64,000 nt of DNA from Enterococcus asini ATCC 700915 (GTDB lineage Bacteria; Bacillota; Bacilli; Lactobacillales; Enterococcaceae). The notes beneath the pieces were generated by a model. The model saw only the letters and a list, made by a program, of their open reading frames with translations. It searched no databases and was not told the origin of the DNA. The DNA lies in assembly GCF_000407365.1 (NCBI RefSeq), contig NZ_ASVU01000001.1, positions 711,001-775,000 on the forward strand, given 5' to 3'. Below, one piece after another: positions 34,628 to 43,874 of this stretch; the first letter of the stretch is position 1; each line of letters begins with the position of its first letter. The position numbers and the translations under genes were made by a program.

Positions 34628-36157
34628 TTATTTTTCTTCATAAACAAAGTAATCAAATTTTGCCTCTAAGTCATATCCAGAGTAATCGACGTTTGCCATG
34701 CCAACAAATGCGCCAGTGAAAAAGCCACCATTTGTCTGATTTACATAATCGTCAGAAAGAATCTTGGCATCTAATGTCACAGGAATATCAATCCACTCTT
34801 TACCATCAAATGAATAAGCATAGTAATAAGAAGAGGTCTTAACTTTTGTTTTAAAGTAAACATATTCCACATCTTTAGGCACTTTTATTGCTTGTTCTTT
34901 CAAATAACTTGTAAGCACGCCTTGGTTATTTTCTGTTACTTCAATGACACGGCCATTTAGCTCATTCCAAGTTATCTGAATCATCGACCAATGTTGACTA
35001 TTATAGAAATTGGTCAATCCTGCCATTTGTTGGAAAGTAGTCGGATAATATGCAAGCCTTGTCTCCGCTTCCAATTCAAATGACTGCCAACGTCGTGCAA
35101 CTAGTGACGTATCATGGAGATTGGTTAAACTGCCACCACCTCTCAATACAAGATGACTATTACTTATTCGTCCGATCTTCTCAGTGAACGGTACACGCAA
35201 TGTATTAAAATGGATATTTAAGTGAGCCTCTTCAAAATCATCTTTAATCAAATAGTTAGGATCGTAAGGATGTAAAGTTATATTTTTGGGTGCTTCAACT
35301 TCAATACTTCCTTGTTTTCCACCGACAATCAATGGCCACTTATCTTCTGTCCACTTTACTTTTTGAATGGCAGTTTCTCTACCTAATGTGCACCAGCCTC
35401 GTGGATCATGAATTGATTCCGTTTCATGGTGCCAAGGTCTACCAGTTAAGTGAGCGAAATACCATTCTCCTTCTGGCGTGTCTACTAAAGCGCCATGGCC
35501 ACATTTTTGCAACGGATTATCAGGACTTTCAAACGCTGTTAAAAAGGTTTCCCCTTGGAATTCATACTCACCATAGATAGAATCTGCCCGGGCAACCACT
35601 TCTTGATGCGCATAAGTTGTACCACCTTCTGCACAGAACAAGTAATATTTTCCAAAAATTTTATAAAGGTGAGGGCCTTCTGTTAACTTAACATCTGTTC
35701 CACGCCAGATGATTTTGCCGGTTTCAGGTAACAATCTTTCTTCTTCCACTGAATACTCGGTACACTTAATCCCGTAAAATGGATGGTGATATTCTCGATG
35801 ATCCCATTCCATTTGCACGATATATTTTTTCCCGTCATCATCATGGAAGAGAGAACTATCAAATCCTACACCGTTTAACCGAATGGGATCACTCCAGGGC
35901 CCATAGATTGACTCTGAAGTAGTCAAGTAGTTGACACAATCTTTAAAAGCACCATTCGTTACTTTAACATCGGTATAAACTAACCAGAATTTGCCATCTG
36001 CATAAGATAAATCTGGTGCCCAAATACCGCCTGAATCAACATTTCCTTTCATGTCTAATAACGTCACAGTATCTAAAGGATGTGTAATTAATTGCCAATG
36101 AACCAAATCTTTTGATTCATGTATCTGTACCCCTGGAAACCAATCAATAGTATACAC
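34628..36157 (-). pseudogene. GH43 beta-xylosidase gene lacking its 5' end
   Basis: The 509-codon frame encodes a GH43 five-bladed propeller plus the C-terminal beta-sandwich of beta-xylosidases (WFPGVQIHESKDLVHW, WAPDLSY, LTEGPHLYK with the catalytic acid Glu). GH43 proteins normally have about 25-30 more residues, including NPxLxGFxPDPS, whose Asp is the catalytic base; these are missing. The only possible start is a GTG at 36157 with no ribosome site. The GTG lies between the -35 and -10 of a strong promoter, so it is upstream of the expected transcript start. I infer a deletion that fused promoter to codon about 28, leaving the gene untranslated while still driving the ABC genes. Confidence 0.75.
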
Positions 36158-36177
36158 GGTTTCAAAAAGAAGGTCAA
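36149..36177 (-). promoter_or_regulatory. Promoter of the GH43 remnant-ABC operon
   Basis: On the minus strand TTGACC (36172-36177) and TATACT (36149-36154) are exactly 17 bp apart. The -10 overlaps the first codons of the GH43 frame. Confidence 0.7.
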
Positions 36178-36197
36178 GGAATTTTTATCTTTTTAGA

Positions 36198-36213
36198 TTC
36201 GTGAATTCACGAA
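36198..36213. promoter_or_regulatory. Perfect palindrome upstream of the promoter
   Basis: TTCGTGAATTCACGAA is a 16-bp perfect palindrome 20 bp upstream of the -35 and a likely regulator site. No regulator gene is adjacent. The remaining AT-rich stretch to 36413 shows no gene. Confidence 0.5.
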
Positions 36214-36413
36214 CAATATCTCCTTTTCATTTTTATTTCAATTTAGACAGTTATTTATCCATAAATTATTGAACAAGCACAAATTTTACGATGGCAAATT
36301 TCACAGAAAAAACAGGCATAGATAAGTTTCATTTTACTGAAAATATAGCAAATAAACTAACCTAATACTTTTTCTAAAAGCAAATTATCTTGATAAAGCC
36401 TTAAAATCTACAT

Positions 36414-36443
36414 AAAAAAGAAGCCGAGAACTTTCTCAGCTTC
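36414..36443 (-). terminator. Terminator of the 77-residue hypothetical gene
   Basis: On the minus strand GAAGCTGAGAA pairs with the TTCTCGGCTTC arm, followed by six T. Confidence 0.85.
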
Positions 36444-36459
36444 TAATCCTTGTTTCAAT

Positions 36460-36693
36460 TTATGCTTTGATTTCTTCTTTGATATTCGGCCGATAGCCAT
36501 GATTGTTCAAAAACTCAACAATCTCATGTAACTCAGCTTTGGCGAATGCAGTTTTTTGACACGTCGTTACAGATTTGAAGGGGAACCCTTTTTTCTGCGT
36601 TCGATAGACATAACACAAGTCGTGATCGATTTCGATCGGTACCTCTTTGTCACAGTTGTTTGAGACAAGAGCAAAAAGCGTCTGCCAATCCAA
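36460..36693 (-). CDS. Small hypothetical protein
   Basis: 77-residue soluble protein with two or three cysteines and no recognised domain. It is supported by a TTG start nine bases after AAGGAA and by a terminator 16 bp after the stop. It stands alone between the AT-rich ABC region and the nucleotidase gene. The gap 36694-36938 upstream holds only AT-rich leader sequence. Confidence 0.6.
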   Translation of the reverse strand: MDWQTLFALVSNNCDKEVPIEIDHDLCYVYRTQKKGFPFKSVTTCQKTAFAKAELHEIVEFLNNHGYRPNIKEEIKA

Positions 36694-36938
36694 CGTCTAC
36701 ACTTCCTTTCTCCAGATGTGATTGTCTCCTCAAACACTCACATCTCATTACCAAAGGAGTATACTCACTTCCCAGATAAAAAGCTACCAAAATTCATCAT
36801 TGTAAGAGAAATCTTACTTGGGCTTTACGCATTCTTTAGCATTTCGCTTCAAACACAAAACAACCGTTTTCTTTCTTCTTTTTCCCACTGATTCTCTTGT
36901 TTTTTTGAAAAAGCCATCCACACTTTAGTCCCGATTGA

Positions 36939-38498
36939 TTAATCTTCTTGGGGTAAAATTTGAAAGTTCTCATTTACGGTAGCTTGAATCACCGGGTGCC
37001 GGCGTAAGTAATCGGCAATTAACTCGGTCATATCGATTTGAACTTCCCGTTGAATTTTTTCCGGGGTAAACATGGCGTAATTGCCCCCACCTACCGCTCG
37101 ATATTGATTGATAACAACTTCCAGAGTATCCGTCGCTTGCACGGGCTGGCCATTAAAGCGCAATTCGGTCACGCGCGAGCCTACTGGTTGGCGCAAATCG
37201 ATGGTGTAGTCTACCCCTTCGTACATATCGTAATTGTAATACTGCGGTTTTGGTTTAATAAAACGAGGATTGAAGACGATTTTGCCGTCTTCCAAGGCCA
37301 AATAATTCGCCGTTTGTTCTAGGGCCTGGCGTAAATCGGCGCCGGTAATTTGAGAGACGGCTAGCGTATTAGGATAGATATAGTTGGTAATGATATTACG
37401 CATGGTAATGGTCTCGTCAAACCCTTTGCCTTCATTATTGAACAAAGCGGTACCGGAAATTGGCGCTCCCGAGGCTTCCATTTGTACCTTATTGATGAAC
37501 TCCACGTAAGGGTGTTCCTTTAAGCGGGCTTTCATGGAATCTTGAATGCGCATATCCCCTTCCACCCGGCCCACTGGTTGATCCAACCAAGTTTCCAAGT
37601 TCTGATTCAATTCCGCCACGCTGGCCAAAATCCCTGCATCTGGCTGGCAATCCGCCACGGGATGAATGCTCGCACTGGCTCCGGTAACGGTCACTCCGGT
37701 AGCTGTTTTATTCAAATCTAAGACAATTTCCCCCACGAAGCGGCCAAATGAGCCGGGCTGAATTACCGGAACGCCATTGACCACGCCAGCGATTTCCCGG
37801 TGTTGATGGCCAGTGATCAAGGCATCAATGCCTGAAACACTGTGCAAGAGCTCGTAGCCCTCATTTTCCCCGGTTATCAGCTCAGTAGCTTCACCGGTTT
37901 CCAAGTCCCGCTCAAAGCCCCCGTGATAGGCGACAATCACTACATCCGCCAATTCTCGAAGTTTTGGCACGTACTGCTTCGCTGTCTTCACTAAACTTTG
38001 GAAGTGCAGTCCTTTAATGTGGCTCGGTTGTTCCCAATGAGGAATGTACTGAGTAACCACACCTAAGATGGCCACTTTCACCCCGGCCTTTTCAATAATC
38101 ACATAGGGTTGACCAAAATAAGGCCGGCCGTTTTCCCCTAAGACATTCGCCGCTAAAATCGGATGCTCATAGCTGTTAATCGCTTTTTGCAAATACTCGG
38201 GCCCGTAGTTAAACTCATGATTTCCTAAAAGGCCCACATCATAACCGATTTGATTGACCACTTGCGTCAAAAGAGCGGGATTTTGCTCCCCTTGCTTTGC
38301 CACATAATAGCTTAAAGGCGAGCCTTGAATAAAGTCACCATTTTCAATCTTAATCACCGGTCCAGTGGCAGCGGCGGTTAATTCTTTCATTTTTGTGGCT
38401 ACTTTGGCCACACCATAGGGCTGATCAGTGGTATCCGCATAGTTGGTCGGCAAGACGTAGCCATGCATATCACTGGTAGCTAAAATCGTTAATTTCAT
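36939..38498 (-). CDS. Bifunctional metallophosphatase/5'-nucleotidase (YunD/UshA-like)
   Basis: 519-residue two-domain enzyme. The N-terminal calcineurin-like domain has DMHG (about 10), NGDFIQGSP (about 53), GNHEFNYG (about 96), AYHGGF (about 190) and TGHQHR (about 230). The C-terminal 5'-nucleotidase domain (about 300-500) includes GGGNYAMF. There is no signal peptide or cell-wall anchor, so it is cytoplasmic like B. subtilis YunD, unlike the secreted nucleotidases. It hydrolyses nucleotides or related phosphate esters. Confidence 0.9.
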   Translation of the reverse strand: MKLTILATSDMHGYVLPTNYADTTDQPYGVAKVATKMKELTAAATGPVIKIENGDFIQGSPLSYYVAKQGEQNPALLTQVVNQIGYDVGLLGNHEFNYGPEYLQKAINSYEHPILAANVLGENGRPYFGQPYVIIEKAGVKVAILGVVTQYIPHWEQPSHIKGLHFQSLVKTAKQYVPKLRELADVVIVAYHGGFERDLETGEATELITGENEGYELLHSVSGIDALITGHQHREIAGVVNGVPVIQPGSFGRFVGEIVLDLNKTATGVTVTGASASIHPVADCQPDAGILASVAELNQNLETWLDQPVGRVEGDMRIQDSMKARLKEHPYVEFINKVQMEASGAPISGTALFNNEGKGFDETITMRNIITNYIYPNTLAVSQITGADLRQALEQTANYLALEDGKIVFNPRFIKPKPQYYNYDMYEGVDYTIDLRQPVGSRVTELRFNGQPVQATDTLEVVINQYRAVGGGNYAMFTPEKIQREVQIDMTELIADYLRRHPVIQATVNENFQILPQED

Positions 38499-38590
38499 TT
38501 AAAACATCCCTTATTTAAAAGTCTGAATCAGGAAAATCCTGCTCCATCATCATAACAAAACTAGGGGGAAAACAAAAATAAAAGACAAGT

Positions 38591-38636
38591 AAAAATCCGC
38601 TCTAAGTGAAGGTAAATTCACCAAAAACGGATTTTT
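38591..38636 (-). terminator. Terminator of the ascorbate-type PTS operon
   Basis: On the minus strand AAAATCCG/CGGATTTT with an inner GGTGAA/TTCACT stem and a TTTTT tail. It lies 36 bp after the transaldolase-like stop. Confidence 0.7.
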
Positions 38637-38671
38637 ATTTGCTATTTACGTTCTTAATATCAAACCTATTT

Positions 38672-39385
38672 TTAATCGTCTAAAATCGTAAAACCTAGGC
38701 TTTTAATATCTCGATTAAACATCTTAACCGTTTCAAGAGAAAGTTTGCTCAAATCCATATGATACATAGAGAGCTTAGATAATAATGCTGGTGTTACAGT
38801 AATAATATCTACACCCAAAGAATCTGCTTGAACAATATTATATACTTCTCTAGAACTTGCCCAAAGTAATTTAGTTCCATTCTTTTTGTGACAAAGTTCC
38901 AACGATTGTTTCATTAGTGGCTCTGGATCAATACCAGTATCTGCAACTCGCCCAGCAAAAACTGAAACAATATTTTTTGTTCCATCAGATAAGGCATCTA
39001 CAGTGTTAGCCACCTGTTCTGTAGTCATAATAGCTGTCACGTTCAATTTTAATCCTTTTTCTGACAACTTACGAATAAGGTCGGTTGAAGCTTCGCCTTT
39101 AGTATTCATAATAGGAATTTTTACATACACATTATCTCCCAGAGAAGACAACTTAATTGCTTCTTTTTCCATAGTTTCAAAATCATCTGCAAAAACTTCA
39201 AAGCTAATTGGCATACCATCAACTTTTTCTAATACTTCTTTAGCAAAAGCGACATAATTTGTAATCCCAGCTTGTTTCATCAAGCTAGGGTTAGTTGTAA
39301 ATCCGGTAACAATCCCTGCAGATTTCATTTTCAGCATGTCCTCAATCACAGCTCCATCTGAATAAATATCAATTTTAAAATCCAT
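38672..39385 (-). CDS. Transaldolase / fructose-6-phosphate aldolase-like protein
   Basis: 237-residue class I aldolase of the short transaldolase family. TGFTTNPSLM near residue 29 and the Schiff-base lysine in NVYVKIPIMN (about 88) are clear. The family cleaves or transfers dihydroxyacetone units. The start at 39385 lies right behind the IIC stop (TAAAATG), so the genes are coupled. Encoded with an ascorbate-type PTS, it probably processes the imported sugar phosphate, but the substrate is not known. AT-rich codon use. Confidence 0.88.
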   Translation of the reverse strand: MDFKIDIYSDGAVIEDMLKMKSAGIVTGFTTNPSLMKQAGITNYVAFAKEVLEKVDGMPISFEVFADDFETMEKEAIKLSSLGDNVYVKIPIMNTKGEASTDLIRKLSEKGLKLNVTAIMTTEQVANTVDALSDGTKNIVSVFAGRVADTGIDPEPLMKQSLELCHKKNGTKLLWASSREVYNIVQADSLGVDIITVTPALLSKLSMYHMDLSKLSLETVKMFNRDIKSLGFTILDD

Positions 39386-39386
39386 T

Positions 39387-40757
39387 TTAATCGGTCTCCA
39401 TTCCTTCATTATTAATAGCTATCTTTGATGGGTGAACAACACTTGGTAAGACTAAGACAAGTAAAACAGCTGCCATAATTACATAAATTCCCATCTGACC
39501 GAATTGACCGCCAACTTTACCTAATAAAATTCCAATCCAACCAAAGTCAAAATCACCAAATGTAGCATTAGAAAAACCAAGCTCCCCTAATACTGGTAGC
39601 AGTAATGCTGGTAAGAAGGCTAGAAACAAACCATTTACAAAGGCTCCAACAATCGCGCCTCTTCGTCCACCAGTTGAATTACCATAAACACCAGCAGTAG
39701 CACCACAGAAGAAATGAGGTACTAACCCAGGAATAATTAAAACTCCTCCAGCAGCTCCAAGGATAAACATACCGATAAGTCCACCTACAAAGCTTGAAAT
39801 AAATCCAATGATTACAGCAGTTTGTGCGTATGGGAAGAATACAGCACAATCGACTGCAGGTACTGCATTTGGGATGACTTTATCAGCAATACCCTGAAAG
39901 GCTGGTAATAAATCGGCTAAAATCATTCGTACGCCAGAATAGACAATCGTTACACCAACAGCAAACTTCAATCCACAGAGAATAGCAAATAGATAAGGCG
40001 ACTTCCCATCTGATAAAGTTGAGACAAACTCAGGACCAGCAGCAATTGCTGAGACTAGATAGAAAATAATCATGGTTAGTGCAGTAGAGATCGTTGTATT
40101 TCGTAAAAACCCGAATTTTTCAGGAACTTCAATATCTTCTGTGGACTTCGATCCTTTACCTACTAATTCACCGATAAAAGCTGATAAGTAATACCCAATT
40201 GAGCCAAAGTGTCCCATGGCTATTTCATCACCATCTGTAACTTTTAAAGTGTATTTTTGACCAATAGCAGGGGAAATCGCACTCCATGCTCCTAAGAAGA
40301 ACCCACCAATCAAAATAAGAGAAGTACCTTCAAACCCGACTGCACCTAAAACGGCTGATAATAAGCACGCCATAAAAAATGAATGATGTCCAGTTAAAAA
40401 TACATATTTATATCGGGTAAAACGTGCTACTAACAAATTAACGACTAATCCTACAATCAAGATAGTCATTGTTTCCACACCCAAAACCTTTTGTGCTACC
40501 GATGTAACAGCTTCATTATTTGGCACGACACCAGTAATATGAAACCCGGTTTCAATCATTTGAGAAAGCGGATCTAAATTTGCACTGATAACATCTGCCC
40601 CAGCGGCTAACATTAGGTATCCTAGAATAGGACCTAATGTACCAGTCAATATTTTATGTCCTGGTGCACGCATAGCAATCAGACCAACAAATGCCACTAA
40701 TCCCATTAAAATCGCTGGTTCACTAAACATATCCTTCAGAAATTCTAAAAAAAACAT
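39387..40757 (-). CDS. PTS ascorbate-type IIC component
   Basis: 456-residue membrane protein with about eleven segments, of the UlaA/SgaT family. FLTGHHSFFMACLLSAVLGAVG near residue 120 and PNAVPAVDCAVFFPYAQTA near residue 290 are family features. It moves L-ascorbate or a related compound while IIA and IIB phosphorylate it. It comes after the IIB gene and before the transaldolase-like gene. No ascorbate-pathway genes (ulaD-G) are adjacent, so the substrate may differ. Confidence 0.9.
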   Translation of the reverse strand: MFFLEFLKDMFSEPAILMGLVAFVGLIAMRAPGHKILTGTLGPILGYLMLAAGADVISANLDPLSQMIETGFHITGVVPNNEAVTSVAQKVLGVETMTILIVGLVVNLLVARFTRYKYVFLTGHHSFFMACLLSAVLGAVGFEGTSLILIGGFFLGAWSAISPAIGQKYTLKVTDGDEIAMGHFGSIGYYLSAFIGELVGKGSKSTEDIEVPEKFGFLRNTTISTALTMIIFYLVSAIAAGPEFVSTLSDGKSPYLFAILCGLKFAVGVTIVYSGVRMILADLLPAFQGIADKVIPNAVPAVDCAVFFPYAQTAVIIGFISSFVGGLIGMFILGAAGGVLIIPGLVPHFFCGATAGVYGNSTGGRRGAIVGAFVNGLFLAFLPALLLPVLGELGFSNATFGDFDFGWIGILLGKVGGQFGQMGIYVIMAAVLLVLVLPSVVHPSKIAINNEGMETD

Positions 40758-40824
40758 TATGGCTCCTCCTATAATTAGAATATTTTATAATTAATCCTCT
40801 CATGTGGCCACATAAGAAAAGTGA

Positions 40825-41112
40825 TTAACCTTTACTTTGATTTAATTCTTCTAAGATAGGTAAAATATCTTCAGTAATTTTTTTTCGATCGGCATAACTA
40901 CGAACCACTGCTACATTTTTATTCTCTGGAAATTGTTTGGCAAATTCATCGACTGTCACAAAAAGATCCGGGGTTTCACCCAATGCTGCATTAAAATCAC
41001 TTGGTCTAGCTTCTACATCAATTCCATTTTTTTTAGCAATTTGATTAATCTTCATTGCTAATAAATTACTACTGCCAATTCCATTCCCACATACTGTAAT
41101 AATTTTAATCAT
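40825..41112 (-). CDS. PTS lactose/ascorbate-type IIB component
   Basis: 95-residue IIB protein. The phosphorylated cysteine is in TVCGNGIGSS (about residue 8). It accepts phosphate from the IIA protein and donates it to the sugar in IIC. Its start overlaps the IIA stop by ATGA. Confidence 0.92.
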   Translation of the reverse strand: MIKIITVCGNGIGSSNLLAMKINQIAKKNGIDVEARPSDFNAALGETPDLFVTVDEFAKQFPENKNVAVVRSYADRKKITEDILPILEELNQSKG

Positions 41113-41579
41113 AATTCTTCCTCCTCTTCTCTGATAAACGTCTCCGCTAATGTTACAAACTCTTTTTTACTAGCTGAACCTAATAATGCATTAACTTTTA
41201 CTTCTTCATCAATTAATGCAGATATCCTTTTCAATAAAGCTAAATGAGCTTTATTATCATTTGTTGCAAGGCAAATAATTAGTGATACTTCATGTTTCTT
41301 TCCAAAAAGTACAGGGTGTTCCAGTTTCAAAATACTGAAATCAGTTCGCAATGCCCCAGCTTCTGGTCTGGCATGTGGCATAGCCACTTTTGGAACAAGC
41401 ACCATATAATCGCCAAGTTCCATAACATTTTGAATCATTGCATCAATATATTTTTTTTCAATAATTCCTTCAGCCAATAATGGTTGAGCAACAATTTTTA
41501 TTGCTTCTTGCCAAGAAGAAACCTCAGATTTAAAAATTAGATGCTCTTCACTTAAATAATGTGGATTATTTTCTTCCAT
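41109..41579 (-). CDS. PTS IIA component (mannitol/fructose/ascorbate type)
   Basis: 156-residue IIA domain protein with the phospho-histidine in MPHARPE (about 68). First gene of IIA-IIB-IIC-aldolase. AGGAGG precedes the ATG. A cre-like sequence lies in its leader, and the PRD regulator gene is divergent. AT-rich. Confidence 0.92.
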   Translation of the reverse strand: MEENNPHYLSEEHLIFKSEVSSWQEAIKIVAQPLLAEGIIEKKYIDAMIQNVMELGDYMVLVPKVAMPHARPEAGALRTDFSILKLEHPVLFGKKHEVSLIICLATNDNKAHLALLKRISALIDEEVKVNALLGSASKKEFVTLAETFIREEEEEL

Positions 41580-41628
41580 TTGAATACCTCCTAACTACAC
41601 ATTCACTATAAATTAATTTGTTTAGAAT

Positions 41629-41642
41629 AGATACCGCTTTCA
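41629..41642 (-). promoter_or_regulatory. cre-like site upstream of the PTS operon
   Basis: On the minus strand TGAAAGCGGTATCT matches TGWAANCGNTNWCA at 13 of 14 positions, 50 bp before the IIA start. CcpA repression is likely. The rest of 41643-41849 is the AT-rich divergent promoter region with no gene. Confidence 0.65.
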
Positions 41643-41849
41643 TTTCCCGATTAAAATGGAAATGCTTGAATTATTCAGTTCAACCATTTCCTATAAGAAC
41701 TGGAAAATATCCGTTTTTTTAATTTTGATAAAAGAAGCCTTTCATAGTAAGCCTTTACAAACAATCGAATAATTTCTTATTAAAATAGGACATTGTCTTT
41801 TTAGTAAATAGTTTATATGATACCCATATAATAGAGCGGAGGAATTATC

Positions 41850-43757
41850 ATGTTTGCTCATAAAAGACTAAATCAAATATTTCATCGTTTATACATTGAA
41901 AAAAACTGTTCTAGTGGCATATTAGCAACGGAATTTTCCGTCTCCGAGCGGACAATCAGAAATGATATTACCGAATTAAATACTGATCTCAAAAAATATC
42001 AAGCAAAAATTATTTCCAGAAGAAATCTTGGTTATGAACTACTTCAAAAAGAGAACGTTAAACAATTATTCTCAGAAATTGATAAACAAATCATTTCTTC
42101 AAATCAACAATTAGAAACTTCAGAGGATCGAATAAGGCAATTACTATTATTGTTGTTACTTTCCGAACATGAATTATCATTAGATGAATTGTGCACAACA
42201 ATTTTTGTTGGTCGAACTACTCTTTTAGGTTATTTGCGACAGCTTCGATTATTATTAGCTTCATACAATTTAAAAATCACTTCTAAAATGAATATCGGCT
42301 ACAAAATTTCAGGAGATGAAAGCGCGATTCGCCAAGTTATTTCAGATCAATTAATCGAAAAAAACTTTGAAAGCTATATTTCACAATTTTCTGCTAGTGA
42401 GAAAGAATTATTTGATGAAATCGATTTAGAGAATCTAGCTACTGCTGTTGCTTCATATTTTCCACCAAACCAGTTTAGAATTTCTGATTATAATCGTAAG
42501 AATTTTGTCATTCACTTAGCAATCTCTATTTTACGTACAACAAAAAAGCATAAACTTGAAACTATTAGTAATTTTTTTACTATAGATAAAAAAATCCAGT
42601 CAGCAATGGATGAACTACTTTCCACTATTGAAAATGACTATCAAATTACCTTTGACTTACAAGAGCGCTACTGGCTGTACAATCATTTATTTTCAGATTT
42701 ACAGCAAGAAGTTCATTCTAATAGCCAAACAACAAAAATTTACCAATTTATCGATCAAATGCTTTTAGAAATTAATGAAATAATCGGTGAAAATTTATTA
42801 CAAGATGAAATATTACGACAAGATCTTTTCGTTCATTTCTCCAGCTATCTTTCATTAAAGGAACTACTAAAAAACAAGAAAAATCCGCTACTACCTGAAA
42901 TTAAGAAAAATTTCTCATACGCTTTTGAACTAGCAGTTCTAGCAACAAATAATAGTAAATGGCTGAGCGAATTTGAATTTACAGAAGATGATATCGGTTA
43001 TCTTGCACTGCATATTGCCGCAGCTATCGAGCGTAAAAAAGAACTTTCTATTCATAAAAAACGAGTTTTGATTATATGTGGCCAAGGTGTATCAACAAGT
43101 CGACTTATAGAAGCAATGATAAAAAAACGTTTTTCTGATAAATTAGAAATTGTTGATATTATTTCTTATGCAACATTTCAGTTATCTGAACCTCAAAATG
43201 TCAATCTTATAATTTCAACAATCCCTTTGCAAAATCAACAAATACCTATTGTACAAATTGACTTTCTCGACATTAAACAGGGAATGGAAAAAATTGATGA
43301 AATATTGGCTATTGAGGAAAAACATCTTGCATTAACAAAACTATTCGACGCTTCCATGTTTGTAATCAATAATCAAAAAACAACTCGGGATACGCTCATT
43401 AACTCAATTGGTAATATTCTAGAAGAACAAGAAGTAGTCAACATTGGGTTTACAAAAAAGGTCCTTGAACGAGAACATATTGCACCAACTAATATTACTG
43501 ATCTCATTGCCATTCCACATGCCATTGATGCCAACATTAAACAAACAAAAATCTTTGTTTACATCTCACAATCTCCTATTATTTGGAGAGATGATAAAAC
43601 CGTTAAAATCATTTTTCTACTAGCAGTAGCTGAAGAGGACAAAGAGAACCTTCATACCTTTTTTGAATATTTATCCGACTTAGTTGAAAATAAAAAACTT
43701 CAACAAAAAATTGGGAACTCACAAAATTTTGAAATGTTTTTATCTTCCTTGTTCTAA
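41850..43757 (+). CDS. PRD-containing PTS regulator (BglG/LicR/MtlR type)
   Basis: 635-residue multi-domain activator. HTH (about 18-60, SVSERTIRNDITEL), a second HTH (about 88-140), PRD1 (about 170-275) and PRD2 (about 290-395, HLAISILR and YLALHIAAAIERKK histidines), an EIIB-like domain with Cys in IICGQGVSTSR (about 410), and an EIIA domain with His in AIPHAIDA (about 556). Phosphorylation by the PTS tunes its activity. GGAGG precedes the ATG. Divergent from the PTS genes it should activate. Confidence 0.92.
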   Translation: MFAHKRLNQIFHRLYIEKNCSSGILATEFSVSERTIRNDITELNTDLKKYQAKIISRRNLGYELLQKENVKQLFSEIDKQIISSNQQLETSEDRIRQLLLLLLLSEHELSLDELCTTIFVGRTTLLGYLRQLRLLLASYNLKITSKMNIGYKISGDESAIRQVISDQLIEKNFESYISQFSASEKELFDEIDLENLATAVASYFPPNQFRISDYNRKNFVIHLAISILRTTKKHKLETISNFFTIDKKIQSAMDELLSTIENDYQITFDLQERYWLYNHLFSDLQQEVHSNSQTTKIYQFIDQMLLEINEIIGENLLQDEILRQDLFVHFSSYLSLKELLKNKKNPLLPEIKKNFSYAFELAVLATNNSKWLSEFEFTEDDIGYLALHIAAAIERKKELSIHKKRVLIICGQGVSTSRLIEAMIKKRFSDKLEIVDIISYATFQLSEPQNVNLIISTIPLQNQQIPIVQIDFLDIKQGMEKIDEILAIEEKHLALTKLFDASMFVINNQKTTRDTLINSIGNILEEQEVVNIGFTKKVLEREHIAPTNITDLIAIPHAIDANIKQTKIFVYISQSPIIWRDDKTVKIIFLLAVAEEDKENLHTFFEYLSDLVENKKLQQKIGNSQNFEMFLSSLF

Positions 43758-43812
43758 TGTATGCTACTTCACTCTATGAAACCTATCATTTGTAAACATC
43801 AATCTTCAAAAC

Positions 43813-43862
43813 AAAAAAGCCCCTATCCCTCAGCAATTTGTTCCGAGGAATAGGGACTTTTC
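43813..43862. terminator. Bidirectional terminator
   Basis: CCCTAT and CCTC arms pair with GAGG and ATAGGG around a 13-nt loop, with six A on the left and TTTT on the right. It serves the convergent regulator gene and ABC operon. Confidence 0.8.
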
Positions 43863-43874
43863 ATTTTCAGTTGC

